The notes beneath the pieces were generated by a model. The model was given only the letters and a program-made list of their open reading frames with translations, searched no databases and was not told where the DNA came from. Both the position numbers and the translations under genes were made by a program. 64,000 nucleotides of DNA from Larix kaempferi (lineage: Eukaryota > Streptophyta > Pinopsida > Pinales > Pinaceae), in contig BSBM01000904.1 of NCBI GenBank assembly GCA_027924585.1, forward strand, positions 17,505,501-17,569,500, in the 5' to 3' direction. Positions within the stretch are counted from its first letter, which is position 1, and every line of letters begins with the position of its first letter. Below are positions 35,605 through 47,562 of the stretch, one piece after another.

Positions 35605-36768
35605 TCACATGTCAATAGTTGCTTGAGATCCTTGAGTTTTCTCACGTTCTGCTTCTTCTTCTCTTAGATCTTTGCTTGTTTTTCGTCCAAGATTTTTGGA
35701 TGACTTATCAAAATGTTCTTCCGAAGATGCAGGGGAGGCTGATGGGTTGGCTTTTGTTACATCTGCATAGGAGATTTTGTTCCTTTTGGGGTTTGGGGTG
35801 TTTTGGGGCTGAAGATCTTTCGAATCTTCATGGATTTGGGGTGCTAGATGAGTCTCCTGTTGCTCAGGGATTTCTCCTTCTTCTGGGGCTTCAGGGGTTT
35901 CTTGGATTTCTGGCATGTCAATAACTTTGTATCTATTCCTGCTGTTGGTATCCATGGGATTTTGATAATGGTAATCTGCTTTCTTTGAACTTTCGCCTTT
36001 TGATGAAGTTTTTGATCCCGATCTGACATTTTTTTGTGCGGCTGTCCATTGCTCTTTTTCTCTTCTTGCCTCTGGATCTGCAGGGTTCTTCGTGCATGAT
36101 CGAGCGAAGTGCCCGTATTCGTGGCAATACCTGCATTTGAAAGGGATTTGCTTGTAGTCTAATTCCTGAATATGGGACCAATCTGCCACTTTGAGGTTTA
36201 TTGCTTCTAGGAGTCCATGTTCCAGATCTACTTCAACGCAGATCCTTACACATGAATACTGATATTTTTGGTCTGCTCTGTCTATGTATTTTCTGAGAGT
36301 ATTTCCGATGGCTTCTAATGATTTTGAGTTCCAGCAGTGAAGGGGTAGATGCGGGAGTCTTACCCAAACCGGGACTGCAGATGGAATATCTTGAGATGGA
36401 TCGAAGTCCGGGTTCCATTTGTTCATGTATAGTCCTTGTGGCCCCATGAAGTATGGTCCATTCTTGAATATTAACTCGCGATCTTGATTGTTTTTTAATA
36501 CGAATGCGAAGAATCCTTTCCCCATGAAGTCATAATTTACTTCTTCTGAGATCAGTGGTCTCTAATTCTTCTGCACCCATATTTTAGTGGATTTCGGAGA
36601 GGGCCATAAGCCTGTAAATTGGCCTATCAATCCTCGATCCGAAAGGTTGAGAGCTGTTCTACAGGGATGCTCTATCGGCAGTGCGACGGTGGGGATCTCA
36701 TCTATTTTCTTCACAAATTTTTGTTGTGAGGTAGAGAGGGGCTTTTTCCCCTGAGCAACAACTGCCAA
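35605..36768 (-). pseudogene. LINE-3 ORF1: DUF4283/zinc-knuckle protein, one stop codon
   Basis: Runs from ATG 36768 (MAVVAQGKKPLSTS) to the stop at 35605. A single in-frame TAG at 36,562-36,564 interrupts an otherwise open frame of 387 codons, stop included. The DUF4283 core lies at about residues 85-170 (FKNGPYFMGPQGLYMNKW, VWVRLPHLPLHCW). The zinc knuckle CRYCHEYGHFARSC is a perfect CX2CX4HX4C at about 36,100-36,145. The rest is a charged, Pro/Glu/Ser-rich tail. It binds LINE RNA in intact elements. The stop is 89 bp before the ORF2 ATG, unlike the overlap in LINE-1. Confidence 0.88.
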
Positions 36769-37030
36769 CGAGATTCAAGAAATCGAGGAGATCGGAGGGG
36801 AGGGGAGGGCCTCCTCCCGAGGCCATAGGAACGGTGGCCAAGCTCAGTTTGCAAGAGGGTAGCAGGTGGATCAAAGATAGAGAGAGCTCGAGGTAAGTGC
36901 CCAGGCCACAGAGGCCTTGCGTAGGCGCAGAGCCAGGCTCACGCGGATCAAGGTGCACCGTCCAGCTTGCTCATGAGGTAGAATCTTCCTTTCTTTTTTG
37001 TTGTAGTATTTCGTGGTATGTGTTTCTCCA

Positions 37031-37049
37031 TACCATCAAAATCACCATT
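37031..37049. repeat. Target-site duplication of LINE-3, right copy
   Basis: Perfect match to 30,717-30,735 at the 5' end of the element. Confidence 0.9.
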
Positions 37050-38860
37050 AAAACACACCTAAATTCAGATTTTGCAAAATAAAAAATGACGGATTTTAGT
37101 GAAAAGCCTCTATCCTAGCCAAATGGTCGAATTTTTAGACAACTCCAAATCAATCTTGATAGTGCATTTGTCTCATCCTCTTGCAATCTACGAAAAACAT
37201 AAATACTAGTCTACCCCAAATTCTAAAATATAAACACCTAAAACAGTAATTAGACATCACCTAAAAACCTATCTATGAACTTAGAAACATTTATTATATT
37301 ATTTATCTAATCTTTTTACATAACAAACGATAAGAATCAATATATCCAAAACTCTGTTGATTTATTCCCACTGAATCCAATAAACAATCAAGAATACAAC
37401 ATATAATTTCAGAAAACTGATTATAAAATTGGAAGGTAAAGGAAAACAATAATACATTTAATACTGTTGCTTAGATAACCTCTAGATCTTAAGTATACAT
37501 CCATGCACTGTTGCTGAGTGCAAATTACTTGCCGACAACATCGGGTTTTGCACAAACAATTCCTCGGAAACAATTAGGCGAGATACTCCGGGATGGATAA
37601 GCACAATTACGTCATTTGCTTTACGCGATATTAATAAAATGAAAATAAAAACAACTGAGAGGAATAAAATGCAAAATAATTGAAGGATCGATGCCCCACA
37701 TAGGGAATAATGGCTTGGCTCCGAGAGGAAAAGCTCCCTTCAGATAAACATGGAAATAGCAAAAGCCAATAACTTTGGAATCCAATGTCTATTATTATCG
37801 AGCCTTTGATGTTTGTATACTGCACGCATGACAAGATTCTTCTCACCCGTCACCACATATCAGATCAAACTGGGCACAATCGTACGTACAGGGTACATCC
37901 AGTGGGTTCCAATTTTCCTCCTCTTCTCGGATTACTCTATTGTCGGTATACGTATCACGGTCTTATGCACCCAGAGAAACAGAAACTCCACAAAATTTAG
38001 AGTATTACTATAAAATCAATCTGGTTTATGATATTCTCATCCTCATACAATTTAAAAAAAATATAAATGTTAATTCACCTCAAATTCTAAAATACAAACC
38101 TTATCAGTGTCATGAGAGTGCAAGGATTTATTAACGTAATTAAAATGCCAGGATTGATTGATGTTTACTATGTATAAACTAAAATTTATAAATAACAAAG
38201 ATTCATCTTAATCTTAAACTATTATACACCCAAAACTTAATACTCTCACCATATAACAGATTCAAAAAATGGACTGAGAATAGGTTAATACTTCCATCGT
38301 ATAACATATGCATAATTGTGAATGAGTTGCAGACAGATTACAAATTTTCCAATGGAACATCAAAGAAAATAACTCTATATTTTCCAAAAAGTTGCAGAAA
38401 TAGAAGAATATATTGCAAAAAGTTGCAGAAATAGAAGAATATATTGCAAAAAGTTGCAGAAATATAAGAATGCATTCAATAACAATCCACCACTATACGT
38501 TTTTCTTGAATGGGTTTCATCGGAGCTCCTGCCATTACAATACTTGAGGTTCAATACAAACAAACCAATGATATGAAAGTTCTAATAAACAGCTGATACT
38601 TGGTAGACATAGTTTTGCTCTAAAAGTTATAATAATAAGACATATATCACATTTATATATTCAATTAATTTATACATACGGACTTAGATGGCTGGCTATG
38701 TGACAATTGATACGATACGACGCAGACTCTACAGATTCTCAAATACCCTGTAAAAATCTGAGACAGAGATTCCAGTTTCGCAAGCTGTTGGAAATAGTTC
38801 TACCCAGATTAGGTAATCCTGCAGCTTTAGTTGCAGAAGAGATCACCAGTTGAATGTTTC
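37050..38860. other. Spacer downstream of ELO2, related to that downstream of ELO3
   Basis: No gene. 37,605-37,990 resembles 47,680-47,960 (both have GTCATTTGCTTT..CGATATTAA and a CGCATGACAA block). 38,250-38,860 resembles 48,120-48,900. 37,150-37,245 and 38,012-38,100 are copies of the dispersed repeat upstream of ELO1. Short open frames are not supported. Confidence 0.65.
38386..38477. repeat. Three tandem copies of a 31-bp unit
   Basis: AAAAAGTTGCAGAAATAGAA... is repeated three times, the last copy with small changes. It lies about 400 bp after the ELO2 stop. Confidence 0.92.
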
Positions 38861-39751
38861 TCAGTCAAAGGTGCTTGGTGTTCTTCTGGTGGCTATGCAG
38901 TGATTTGGTGGTGTTGCAGCGTCTTGATGTCTTTTCCAATAGAAGTTGAAGAAGAGCAGGAGGAGCGTAGCGTTGGAGAAGGCATCGAAGAGCCACGCAC
39001 CCATTCCGTTGCAGCCTTCCCTGGTGGTGAAGTGTAGCGCAAGAAGAGCAACGTAGGCGAGCAACGTAAATGCCAAGTGCACCATCTGGCAATTGGCGGG
39101 GAGAATAGAGGACCAGCAACACCAACCGATGCTTCGGCATAGGAAATACGAATAAACCACGACATAGAGGAGTGTGGTGGCAAGGATGGCCACGATCTGC
39201 AGCGACTGCGAGAACTCTAGCCAGGCATAGCACACGCAGACGACGGCGATGCGGTGGAATACGTGGAGAAAGGTGAGGGGCTTCTTGCGGAGGATCCATA
39301 TGACCGTGTCGAAGAGCTGGTGGTACTTTGTGAGGTAGAAGATGTATGACCAGAAGAAGACTCTGCCGGAGGGCCGCGTGCCCAAGGGGAAACACATAAG
39401 CCACTCCGCTGCGCTCTTAAACCGCCTGCTCCAAATCCATCTCGTCTCTCTGATCTCCACCGCCGTTGCTTCCCAGCAGCCAACGAAGATGGCCGCCGAA
39501 GCCACGACCACACAGAGGTAATGAATGGCGGGAATCGGGCCCAGAGGCAACGGCCTCTTCCTGGTTATGAGAAGAATTTTGAGAAACGTAATGAGCAACA
39601 GATAGGAGGCAATGGCCACCAGGGGGAAGAGCCATGTGGAACCCCAAGTGTGATGGTCCCATCTGAAATGCGTGACCACGGGCTGCTCTGCTAACAAGTA
39701 TCTCACTCTGCCCCTTATACCACAGCTCCATCTCCATACCGAATCTATCAT
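38861..39751 (-). CDS. ELO2: ELO/GNS1-SUR4 family fatty-acid elongase-like protein
   Basis: 296 residues, intronless, colinear with ELO1 without gaps until the last 30 or so residues. Start ATG 39751 (MIDSVWRW) is the Met shared with the paralogues; an in-frame ATG at 39802 would add 17 unconserved residues. It carries the same altered boxes: K142-YHQLF-D148-T149, H163-VF-H166-R167 and TTLLY196VVVYSYF. The C-terminus differs (TRRTPSTFD) and lacks the dilysine signal of ELO1. Expected location is the ER membrane, in very-long-chain acyl elongation or a derived role. GC-rich codon use contrasts with its AT-rich surroundings. Its flanks resemble those of ELO3 on both sides. Confidence 0.88.
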   Translation of the reverse strand: MIDSVWRWSCGIRGRVRYLLAEQPVVTHFRWDHHTWGSTWLFPLVAIASYLLLITFLKILLITRKRPLPLGPIPAIHYLCVVVASAAIFVGCWEATAVEIRETRWIWSRRFKSAAEWLMCFPLGTRPSGRVFFWSYIFYLTKYHQLFDTVIWILRKKPLTFLHVFHRIAVVCVCYAWLEFSQSLQIVAILATTLLYVVVYSYFLCRSIGWCCWSSILPANCQMVHLAFTLLAYVALLALHFTTREGCNGMGAWLFDAFSNATLLLLFFNFYWKRHQDAATPPNHCIATRRTPSTFD

Positions 39752-40160
39752 TTGGAAACAAAATTGCAATCCAAAAGTAGAAATACCCAGGATCGATCTC
39801 ACAAACTACAATGCCGACCGAATGGAAATGGAGAAATATTGGGGCAGTTCAGAAAATCAATTTACCCCATGTATCAGAGCTTCAGCACTTCAGCAGACTT
39901 GGATGAATAGGTGGCATCCCTGCCTCGACTGCATAGGTAAAATCAAATCTATTCTATGCTATTGCAATGCGAGTATTGACAACAAAAACAGCGACACCAA
40001 AGTATTGGCTGCTTTACTCATTCGTTCTTTCGTTCAAGCTCTGTGTAAGCTAAGCTAAGCCACACTGGTGGGTTCAGCGAGCCGTTTCAGCGGATTTTGG
40101 AACGGCCTCTCTACGAATCCAGATATTTTCAGTTCGAGTGGGGTATGGTAGAATATTAAA
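39752..40160 (-). promoter_or_regulatory. ELO2 upstream region, similar to those of ELO3 and the ELO pseudogene
   Basis: The blocks GAAAATCAATTT, GCTATTGCAATGCGAGTA, AGCGACACCAAA, CTCATTCGTTC and CAGCGGATTT.GGAACGGCCTCT occur in the same order upstream of ELO3 (49,791-50,190). The first part also occurs upstream of the pseudogene (42,290-42,410). The bases next to the gene (TCGGCATTGTAGTTT.TCGG on the minus strand) are shared with ELO1 and ELO3. This suggests a common leader and proximal promoter. No certain TATA box. Confidence 0.5.
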
Positions 40161-41409
40161 TGAAAGCGGCCGCCCTCCACTTAGGGTTTGACGATCAACG
40201 CCGTGCTGGAGGGTGGGGGACCAGGGTCAAAGAGCTTTTGGAGAGAATGTCCGTATGGCACAACGCCGTTCACGTTTTCTAAAGAGAAATCTAATGAAGA
40301 CGAGCAAAGTTTCACTTTACGAAAATGGAATCCGTGTAATACGCAAGGACGTCCAAAGATTATTAAGAATAGCATCATGGATTTTCAATGTACAACCCGT
40401 GATCGTTGCCACTTCGGGGTATTATAACACGACTCTGAAAACTGTAAAAATAGAATATCTAAGAAAGTATCTTTTTGGGTTTGTTAAGATTTTTATGAGG
40501 TTTTTCCCTCACTTCAAATAAAGAAAAGGTGGATAAATCTATCATAAAAGCTAGGACTGTAATTATTACTTGCTATTTGTAAATGTGCAAGTTCATAATT
40601 ATTTGTTGCTATTTGTAAATGTGCAAGTTCATATGTATGTATAGAAGAGGTATTTTAGATTTACACATTGTAAGATGTCCCTTGTAGCCAAGCAGTACTA
40701 AGATTCGAGATATTCTTTATTTTGGAAGAAAATGAACTTAACTAATCAAAGGCAATTTTATAACTTTAACAACAATACAATAGATTGGATATATATATAT
40801 ATTTTCAAGTGATATGTTGAAGTTTGTAAAGAATAGGTTTACAACACTTCAAGTTTAGGGGAAGGGGAATATATATTTTAGAAAAATATATATGTATTTT
40901 TAATTAGATTTAAAAAAAAATTAAGAATTTAATTAGATTTAATTAGTTAATGTTAGGATTAACTTTGACTTGAATGAGTAAGGTAGAAAGTGGTTTTGGG
41001 TACATGGTTTTAGTAGTCCATGGTTTCTTGTTAGTTGTATTTGCATGTAAAGAACCTTATTTATGGGGTTGGATTCCTCCATTTTATAGAGCTAAAATGG
41101 AGATGAGAGATGCTCTTAGCGACCTTAGCTTAATTTAACTAGAAACCAATAATAGATATATTATTGATGGCTGTTTTTCTCCATACTGAGTTTTCCAAGA
41201 TAAATATTATATTTGCTTTTATTTGTTTTATTGTGTCTCACATAATTTTATTATAAACAATTAAAGTCGTTGTGAAATAGAGTGTGATCCCTCGACCTCT
41301 TCAATTACAAAATATAAGAGAATAAGATAAATTTCCATTAGATATCATCATGATAAACATTGAAATACAAAAGGTAATGACGTTGGAATCCATGAATATG
41401 TCTCAAGTG
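40161..41409. other. Spacer between ELO2 and the ELO pseudogene
   Basis: No supported gene. 40,161-40,420 is fairly GC-rich and still resembles ELO3 upstream DNA (50,280-50,420). It then becomes AT-rich. A 27-bp motif (TGCTATTTGTAAATGTGCAA...) is repeated at 40,571 and 40,607. Confidence 0.55.
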
Positions 41410-42080
41410 TTATCCTAACTTTGTATTCTCAGTCAGAGATGCTTGGTTCTTGAGTTGGCTATCCAGAGATTTGGTGCTGCTGCAGCGTTGTGGATGTCTT
41501 TTGAGATAGAAGTCGAGGAGGAGCAAGAGGAGCGTAGCGTTGGAGACGGCATCGAAGATCCACGCTCCCATTCCATTGCAGCCTTCCCTCGTGGCAAGGA
41601 GACAACGTAGGCGAGCAATGTGAAGGTCAGGTGCACCATCTGGCCAATGGCATGGAGAACAGAGGACCAACTAGCCCAACCGATGCTAAGGTAGGGGAAA
41701 TACGAATGTGGAGGAGCGTGGTGGCAAGGATAATGACGATTTGCGGCGACAGAGAGAATTCCAGCCAGGCATAGCACACGCAGACGACCGCGATGAAAGG
41801 GAATACCGCGTGGAAGAAAATGAGGGGCTTTTTGCGAAGGATCCATATGAACGTGTCAAAGAGCATGGAGATCAGAGAGACGCAGGATCCTGGGTATGAG
41901 AAGAATCTTAAGAAGCAGAATAAGCGTGATATAGGAGGCAATGGGCATAACGGAGAAGAGACATGTGGAGTCCCAAGTGTAATGGTCCCATCTGAAATGC
42001 CTGACCATAGGCTGCTTTGCTAACAAGTATGTCACTCTGCTCCATATATCCCCAGTCCATTTCCATGCCGGATCCCTCAT
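41410..42080 (-). pseudogene. ELO pseudogene: deleted and frameshifted elongase copy
   Basis: N-terminal residues 1-64 are present (MRDPAWKWTGDIWSRVTYLL ... ILLIP, 41,880-42,080). About 80 codons are then missing: the next recognisable sequence is LFDTFIWILRKKPL, so the segment up to the KYxQ motif is lost. The HxxHR box reads HAVFPF. After ILATTLL there is a frameshift near 41,690, and a few codons are missing before TREGCNGMGAW. The tail STKSLDSQ matches ELO3, so ELO3 or its ancestor is the closest relative. The 5' flank is recognisable in 42,290-42,410 beyond an insertion of about 150 bp. Confidence 0.85.
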
Positions 42081-45000
42081 TTGGAAACAAACTTGCAACC
42101 CAAAAACAGAATAACACTAGATCGATCTGACAAGTCGACGATTTTGTCTTTTGGTGAATCCAGCAGTTCTTTTCATTTTGTGTTATTCAAATCCTGGTTA
42201 CGATAATTTTAAATAATTATCATTAATTTCTGATAATTTAAAAAATTCTTCTCGATTCTTGCCAAAAAGGTTGTCGCCTTTACACTACTCTAATAAAAAT
42301 GGAGAAATATTGAGACACTCGAGAAAATCAATTTTCCCAATTTCCAATGTGTCAAAGCTTCGACATACTTGAATGGATAAGAGGCATCCCTCGCTTGCTT
42401 AGGTAACATTTAATTACAATCATAGCAGCATAATTCAAGTAGGTATATAGATATGGATAATTGATAGATAGCATATGGTTGAATTTAGGGAAAACTTGTA
42501 AAAAAAATACAAATCCTTTATTATTTAGTTTAATAATTTCTTTGTTTCCATAAATGTAAGGAAACAAGTTAATAGCTCAAGACCAAAAGATTGGAAGTGG
42601 GCATAAAATAATATTGAAAATTATAATTAAAATATATTAAAAAAATATCATTTAACTCTTTAAGTAATCTATAGTGATTGATTAGTTACACAAATTGTAG
42701 TTGAAGTAATCTATAGTGAAAAATTGTGTATGATTCATAGATTACACAAATTGTAGAAAGCATTTCTTCTCCTTTACAACACTTAGCATGGCAACAACTT
42801 TGAAGTGAAATTTAATGGATTAATGATATAAGGAAGCAATATCTCAATCTACACCTTTGATCAATTTAGAGGATTTACACATTGTTGAATTCATTTAGAG
42901 GAAGAGAAACCCCCACTTGTGTCTTCAACATGTTTTTCAACATCTTTTCCTGAGCTTGTTAGTACACAATCCATTGTCACCAATATGTTTGATGGATTGA
43001 TCATTCGTCTGTCGACCCTGCCTCTAAATATTTAACTCAACTAGTTCATGATTGCTTATCCATCTCCTTCACCCAACTCATTTAGAAGAAGTTGTCATGT
43101 TTCAACATTTGGAAGTCCAGGCCTAAACCCATATATGAGACCCTATCTTATAGATGTACCTAGTGGACCTTTCAATAAAAGCTTTGAGAGAAAGGTTTTA
43201 CAAAAGGGAGTGGTATGTTATGACCCTCCTTAGTAATGCAATAAATATATAGGAGTCTATTAGGGATAGGGTTAATATTAACACGAGAGTATGGGTTGAG
43301 ATCCACATTTGGCTTCTGGTAGTTATGCATAGATTTATACACATAATACATGTGCATATGGTTTTGGGTTAGTGGTTGTGAGTTTAGAACATCTTTAAAT
43401 AATCATGTTTCCCCTTGTGTGCTAATGGAATGTTTCTCTATCACTCCTACAACATATTTATTGGAGGTTGATTCAACATATCTATCATTGCAAGTATGTG
43501 AACACATTGCAATCTGTACTAGATGAAGGATGAAGTTCTTGCCCCAACATGACATATTTTGTGGCATGATAGAACGACATTGTATGTGCACAAGGCATTA
43601 ATAGATGATGACCATCCATCGCCAATTACAACATCAAAGCTGAGATATTTTGCTTATGACCATATGTGAGTTTTATCTCATGTTTCCAATAAATTTGTAC
43701 TTTACACTTTGTTTTACTTTTTGTTTGTCTTCCTTATTATACCTCCCGAAGGCAAGGTATATAGCAATCGTTTTGCAATTAATTTCAATAAAACAAGGTA
43801 ACTAGTTGCCTTAATGTCTTTTGATAACTTTTTAATGGCCTTCTATCTTGTATGATAATTTTTTATTTGAATTTTTAAAGGTATGGAGTAGTAGGTGTCA
43901 CTTCTCTCTTCTTTTAGTTTAATTTTCATAATTATTTTAACTTTTAGCTTTGAAATGTATGATGATCATAGCCTTGTGCTTATACTACTTATTTCACTTT
44001 TTAATTTCAATTTTTAAAGGTATGGAGTACTAGGTGTCACTTTTCTGACTTTTAGTCTAATTTTCATAATTATTTTAACTATTAGCTTTGGATGTGAATA
44101 ACTAATACATTAAAACATTTCTAAGAGGAAGGCATAGGCAACTTTGTTGCTAATTTCACTTGTTTATATGAGTGTTGTACTCATGTCACTTTATAGTGTT
44201 ATATTGTGGTCACTTCATATATATTGATATGGATATAAAGCACTTTATATTAATATAATAATTCTTATTTATTTTTTATATAAAATTTTACTTAGATTTT
44301 ATTTTTATTTTAAATTAATTATGAAAATTTTATATGTTTTTTTTAATTAAAATACAGGTACTAAGCTACATGCAGCTCTTGTTTTAAAAATGCATACCAT
44401 GCAACATATACCAATCTTCTAATCCTTATACTTAGGTTTACCTTTTAAAAATTTACCATGATAAAAAATGCCCCACTAACTTGAGAGTCCAAGATGTCCT
44501 TTCTTTAATACCATGTTAGGGTTTTTGAAATTCACAAATTAAAATAAATAACACCTCTTCTTCCACATGCTAACTATTCTCATTTACTATTTACTATTTG
44601 TCATTTTCATATAGGACTATCATAGTATAGCATTTGTAAATGGTTGATGTCGTAATGCCATTAATTGCCATATACACTATATTTCTCCCACCTACTCACC
44701 AAATGGATAGCCCCTCCTTGTTAGTGTTCAAAACAATAGAGAGTTCCTCAAATTTCTTCCATGCCCACCATGTAAACATGTATTTTTATAAGCGAAGTGA
44801 TCTCTTACAAATTGAATTCAACCATAAAGGGTCGGGCATAAACAAGAACATCTCCTTGGCAATTAAAGAACATCTCCTTGGCAATTAAGGCTATGGGGGG
44901 TATTTGGATTTGGCTTTATTAACATAGAGGAAAGAGATATACATATCACTTGCTTTAGTGTCTACAAACACTTTTAATGAACATTTAATCCAAACTAGTA

Positions 45001-45930
45001 ATGTCTACCTTATCTCTAAAGGCAATGTCAAACAAGCAAACAAAATGTATAACCAATTGAATAATCATGACTTAGAATTGCTCTTATATCCAACCTGCAT
45101 AATACCATTTCCTAGGGGATGTTACCTCACTTCCTTGAGTGCATTTCAACTTCAAGTCAATCAACAATATGGAGCTACATACTTTCCATTCCAATCACAC
45201 GTTGCAATGCTGAACACAACAACAACCATGTTCCTTCTATGATTGAATACAAACAATTTCAGACTAATGTCTTATTTTGCCCCAGCCAAAAAGTGATGTT
45301 AACATATGGGTTTTGTTTGCGCTTGTTAATAGATCACTCGATCAAATTATCACCATCTTCTACAAATAAAACCATAGATGTCCGCAACTACCAACATTTG
45401 TGGTTGTGAACTTCAACAAATACATTGCTCCCCCATAGTATCCCAATAGTCCAACTTATTTGGCATTTCCACCTATAAAAAGTGGGGGAGATACATAGGT
45501 CCCTTTTACAATGGTGTGGGCATTAACAATACATAAATTGCAAAGACAACATTACCAAAAGTTACAATAGACATTGGTATTGTTAAACGTCAAGGTCTAA
45601 CATCCACCTAAGATATCAAGAGCTTCATCCTTGAAGAATCTTCCCATCTCCTTGGCATTTACCTTTGAAAAGTAAAAAAAAAGAAAAATTCCCATCTCAA
45701 GCAAAGGAAGCAAGAAAAAGTCTTACTTCATGCTAGAGTTTCTCTCATCTAACAACTTCATGTGCATTTTTATTACACTTGTAATGGAGATTTCTTTGGA
45801 TCTCTCATAATCATATTGCCAATGTAACTAATTCACAACTTAACAAATGCTACTTTCATGATTGATTATATATTACCTATTTCGATCTTTTTTAAGCTTC
45901 AATTCCCTAATCCTCGACAAACAAAACGAA

Positions 45931-46263
45931 CTAGAATGTGCCTTCATCAACAAACTCTCGAATGTTCCTCATGATGAATAATGGATGATTTTGAGTTTTA
46001 AGTCGAAGATTAGTTTTTTACACTTTCATGATATCTTTTTAGCTTCAATTCCCTAATCCTCTAACTCCTACGCAACATACTAACAAAACGAACTAGAATG
46101 TGCCTTCATCAACAAACTCTCGAATGTTCCTCATGATGAATAATGGACTTTTATGATTAATTATATATTACCTGTTTGAATGTAGTCATACGCAGGAGCA
46201 GTTAAAATATAGAATGTGCCTTCATCAACAAACTCTAGAATGTTCGTAATGATGAATAATGGA
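45931..46263. repeat. Three spaced copies of a ~54-bp unit
   Basis: Copies of AGAATGTGCCTTCATCAACA...GATGAATAATGGA end near 45,985, 46,147 and 46,263. They are embedded in a larger duplicated context that includes TTCAATTCCCTAATCC. Confidence 0.85.
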
Positions 46264-46313
46264 CTTTTATGATTGATTATATATTACCTGTTTGAATGTA
46301 GTCATACGCAGTT

Positions 46314-46379
46314 AAAATAGTGAGGAGGAGCTGTGTTAGAGAGTTTCAACTTTCTAACGTAGCTCCTGCTCACTATTTT
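46314..46379. repeat. 66-bp foldback with 30-bp arms
   Basis: The left arm 46,314-46,343 and right arm 46,350-46,379 are reverse complements at 26 of 30 positions around a 6-base loop TTTCAA. TATATATTAC(A/C)TGTTT lies on both sides. The equivalent duplicated sequence near 45,870-45,890 lacks the foldback, so it looks like a small insertion. Confidence 0.75.
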
Positions 46380-46609
46380 ATATATTACATGTTTTCATCT
46401 TTTTAGCTTCAATTCCTTAATCCTCTAACTCCTATGCAACATGCTTGATTTTAAAATTTCTTGAAACAAATATATTTATATACAAATCAATATAAAATAT
46501 TTCCAAAATATTTCTCTACAAAAAGATTTGTATTAATGGTCAAATCAAAGACAAACAAAACTAACTAGAATGTGTCTTCATTGAAAAATTGAAAAATATC
46601 TATTACATT

Positions 46610-47290
46610 TAGATGGTACAATCTCAATAACTTATATTTATAATTTTAACTATTTATATTTATAATTCCAATCACTTCTAGTTCCACGATGAAACTGAAA
46701 TTTCTTAAATATCAATTACACTTAGATAGTATCTCAATAACCTATATTTATAATGTTAACAATTTATATTTTTAATTCCAACAACTCCTTAGATTTCACA
46801 ATCTCAATAACTTATATTTATAATTTTAACAATTTATATTTACAATTCCAACAACTCCTTTGAGTTCTCCTTAGATTTTACAATCTCAATAATTTATATT
46901 TATAATTTTAACAATTTATATTTACAATTCCAACAACTCATTGAGTTCTATGATGAAATTTTTGGTCAAAACTTAAATCTTTCATAATTCAAATTTTATT
47001 TTCCATTATATGTAAATGCCTTTGAGTTCTATGATGAAATTTTTGGTCAAAACTTAAATCTTTCATAATTCAAAGTTTAATTTTCTATTATATGTAAATG
47101 GTACAATCTCCATAACTTATATTTATAATTTCAACAACTTATATTTACAATCTCAATAACTTATATTTATAATTTCAACAACTTATATTTACAATTCCAA
47201 CAACTCTTCAACTCTTCTAAGATTCATGATAAAATTTTTGGTTAAAACTTAATATTTCACAATTTAAATTTTATTTACATAGTAAAATAT
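46610..47290. repeat. AT-rich degenerate repeats (TCAATAACTTATATTTATAA)
   Basis: Many copies of a ~30-60 bp unit with CAATCTCAATAACTTATATTTA and AATTCCAACAACTC. It includes an 81-bp tandem duplication starting at 46,941 and 47,022. Confidence 0.8.
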
Positions 47291-47296
47291 CAACAA

Positions 47297-47562
47297 CTTA
47301 TATTTACAAACCTAACCACTTATATTTACATTTCAAAAACAATAAAAATTAAAAAATAAATCAAACTAGTAAATTATTTAAAGTAATATGGAAAAAGTAA
47401 GTAATAAATATTAAAAAAAACATTATAAACTTATATTTACAAACCTAACCACTTATATTTACATTTCAAAAACAATAAAAATTAAAAAATAAATCAAACT
47501 CATAAATTATTTAAAGTAATATGGAAAAAGTAAGTAATAAATATTAGAAAAAACATTAAATT
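47297..47562. repeat. 133-bp tandem duplication
   Basis: Two nearly identical neighbours beginning CTTATATTTACAAACCTAAC, starting at 47,297 and 47,430. Confidence 0.9.

Larger units (their letters stand above)
30736..37030 (-). mobile_element. LINE-3: full-length L1-type LINE
   Basis: 6.3 kb bounded by a perfect 19-bp target duplication, with a poly(A) tail (poly-T at 30,734-30,742 on the plus strand). Minus-strand order is ORF1 (DUF4283, zinc knuckle), endonuclease, RT, zf-RVT, RNase H. Completeness and an exact duplication suggest a younger insertion than LINE-1 or LINE-2, although both frames carry defects. It lies between ELO1 and ELO2. TGTTTCT precedes both duplication copies, with a 4-bp CCAT insertion on the right, so the duplication may originally have been longer. 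Confidence 0.92.

Noticed and set aside
35619-35924. 101-residue plus-strand frame
   Set aside because: Antisense to LINE-3 ORF1.
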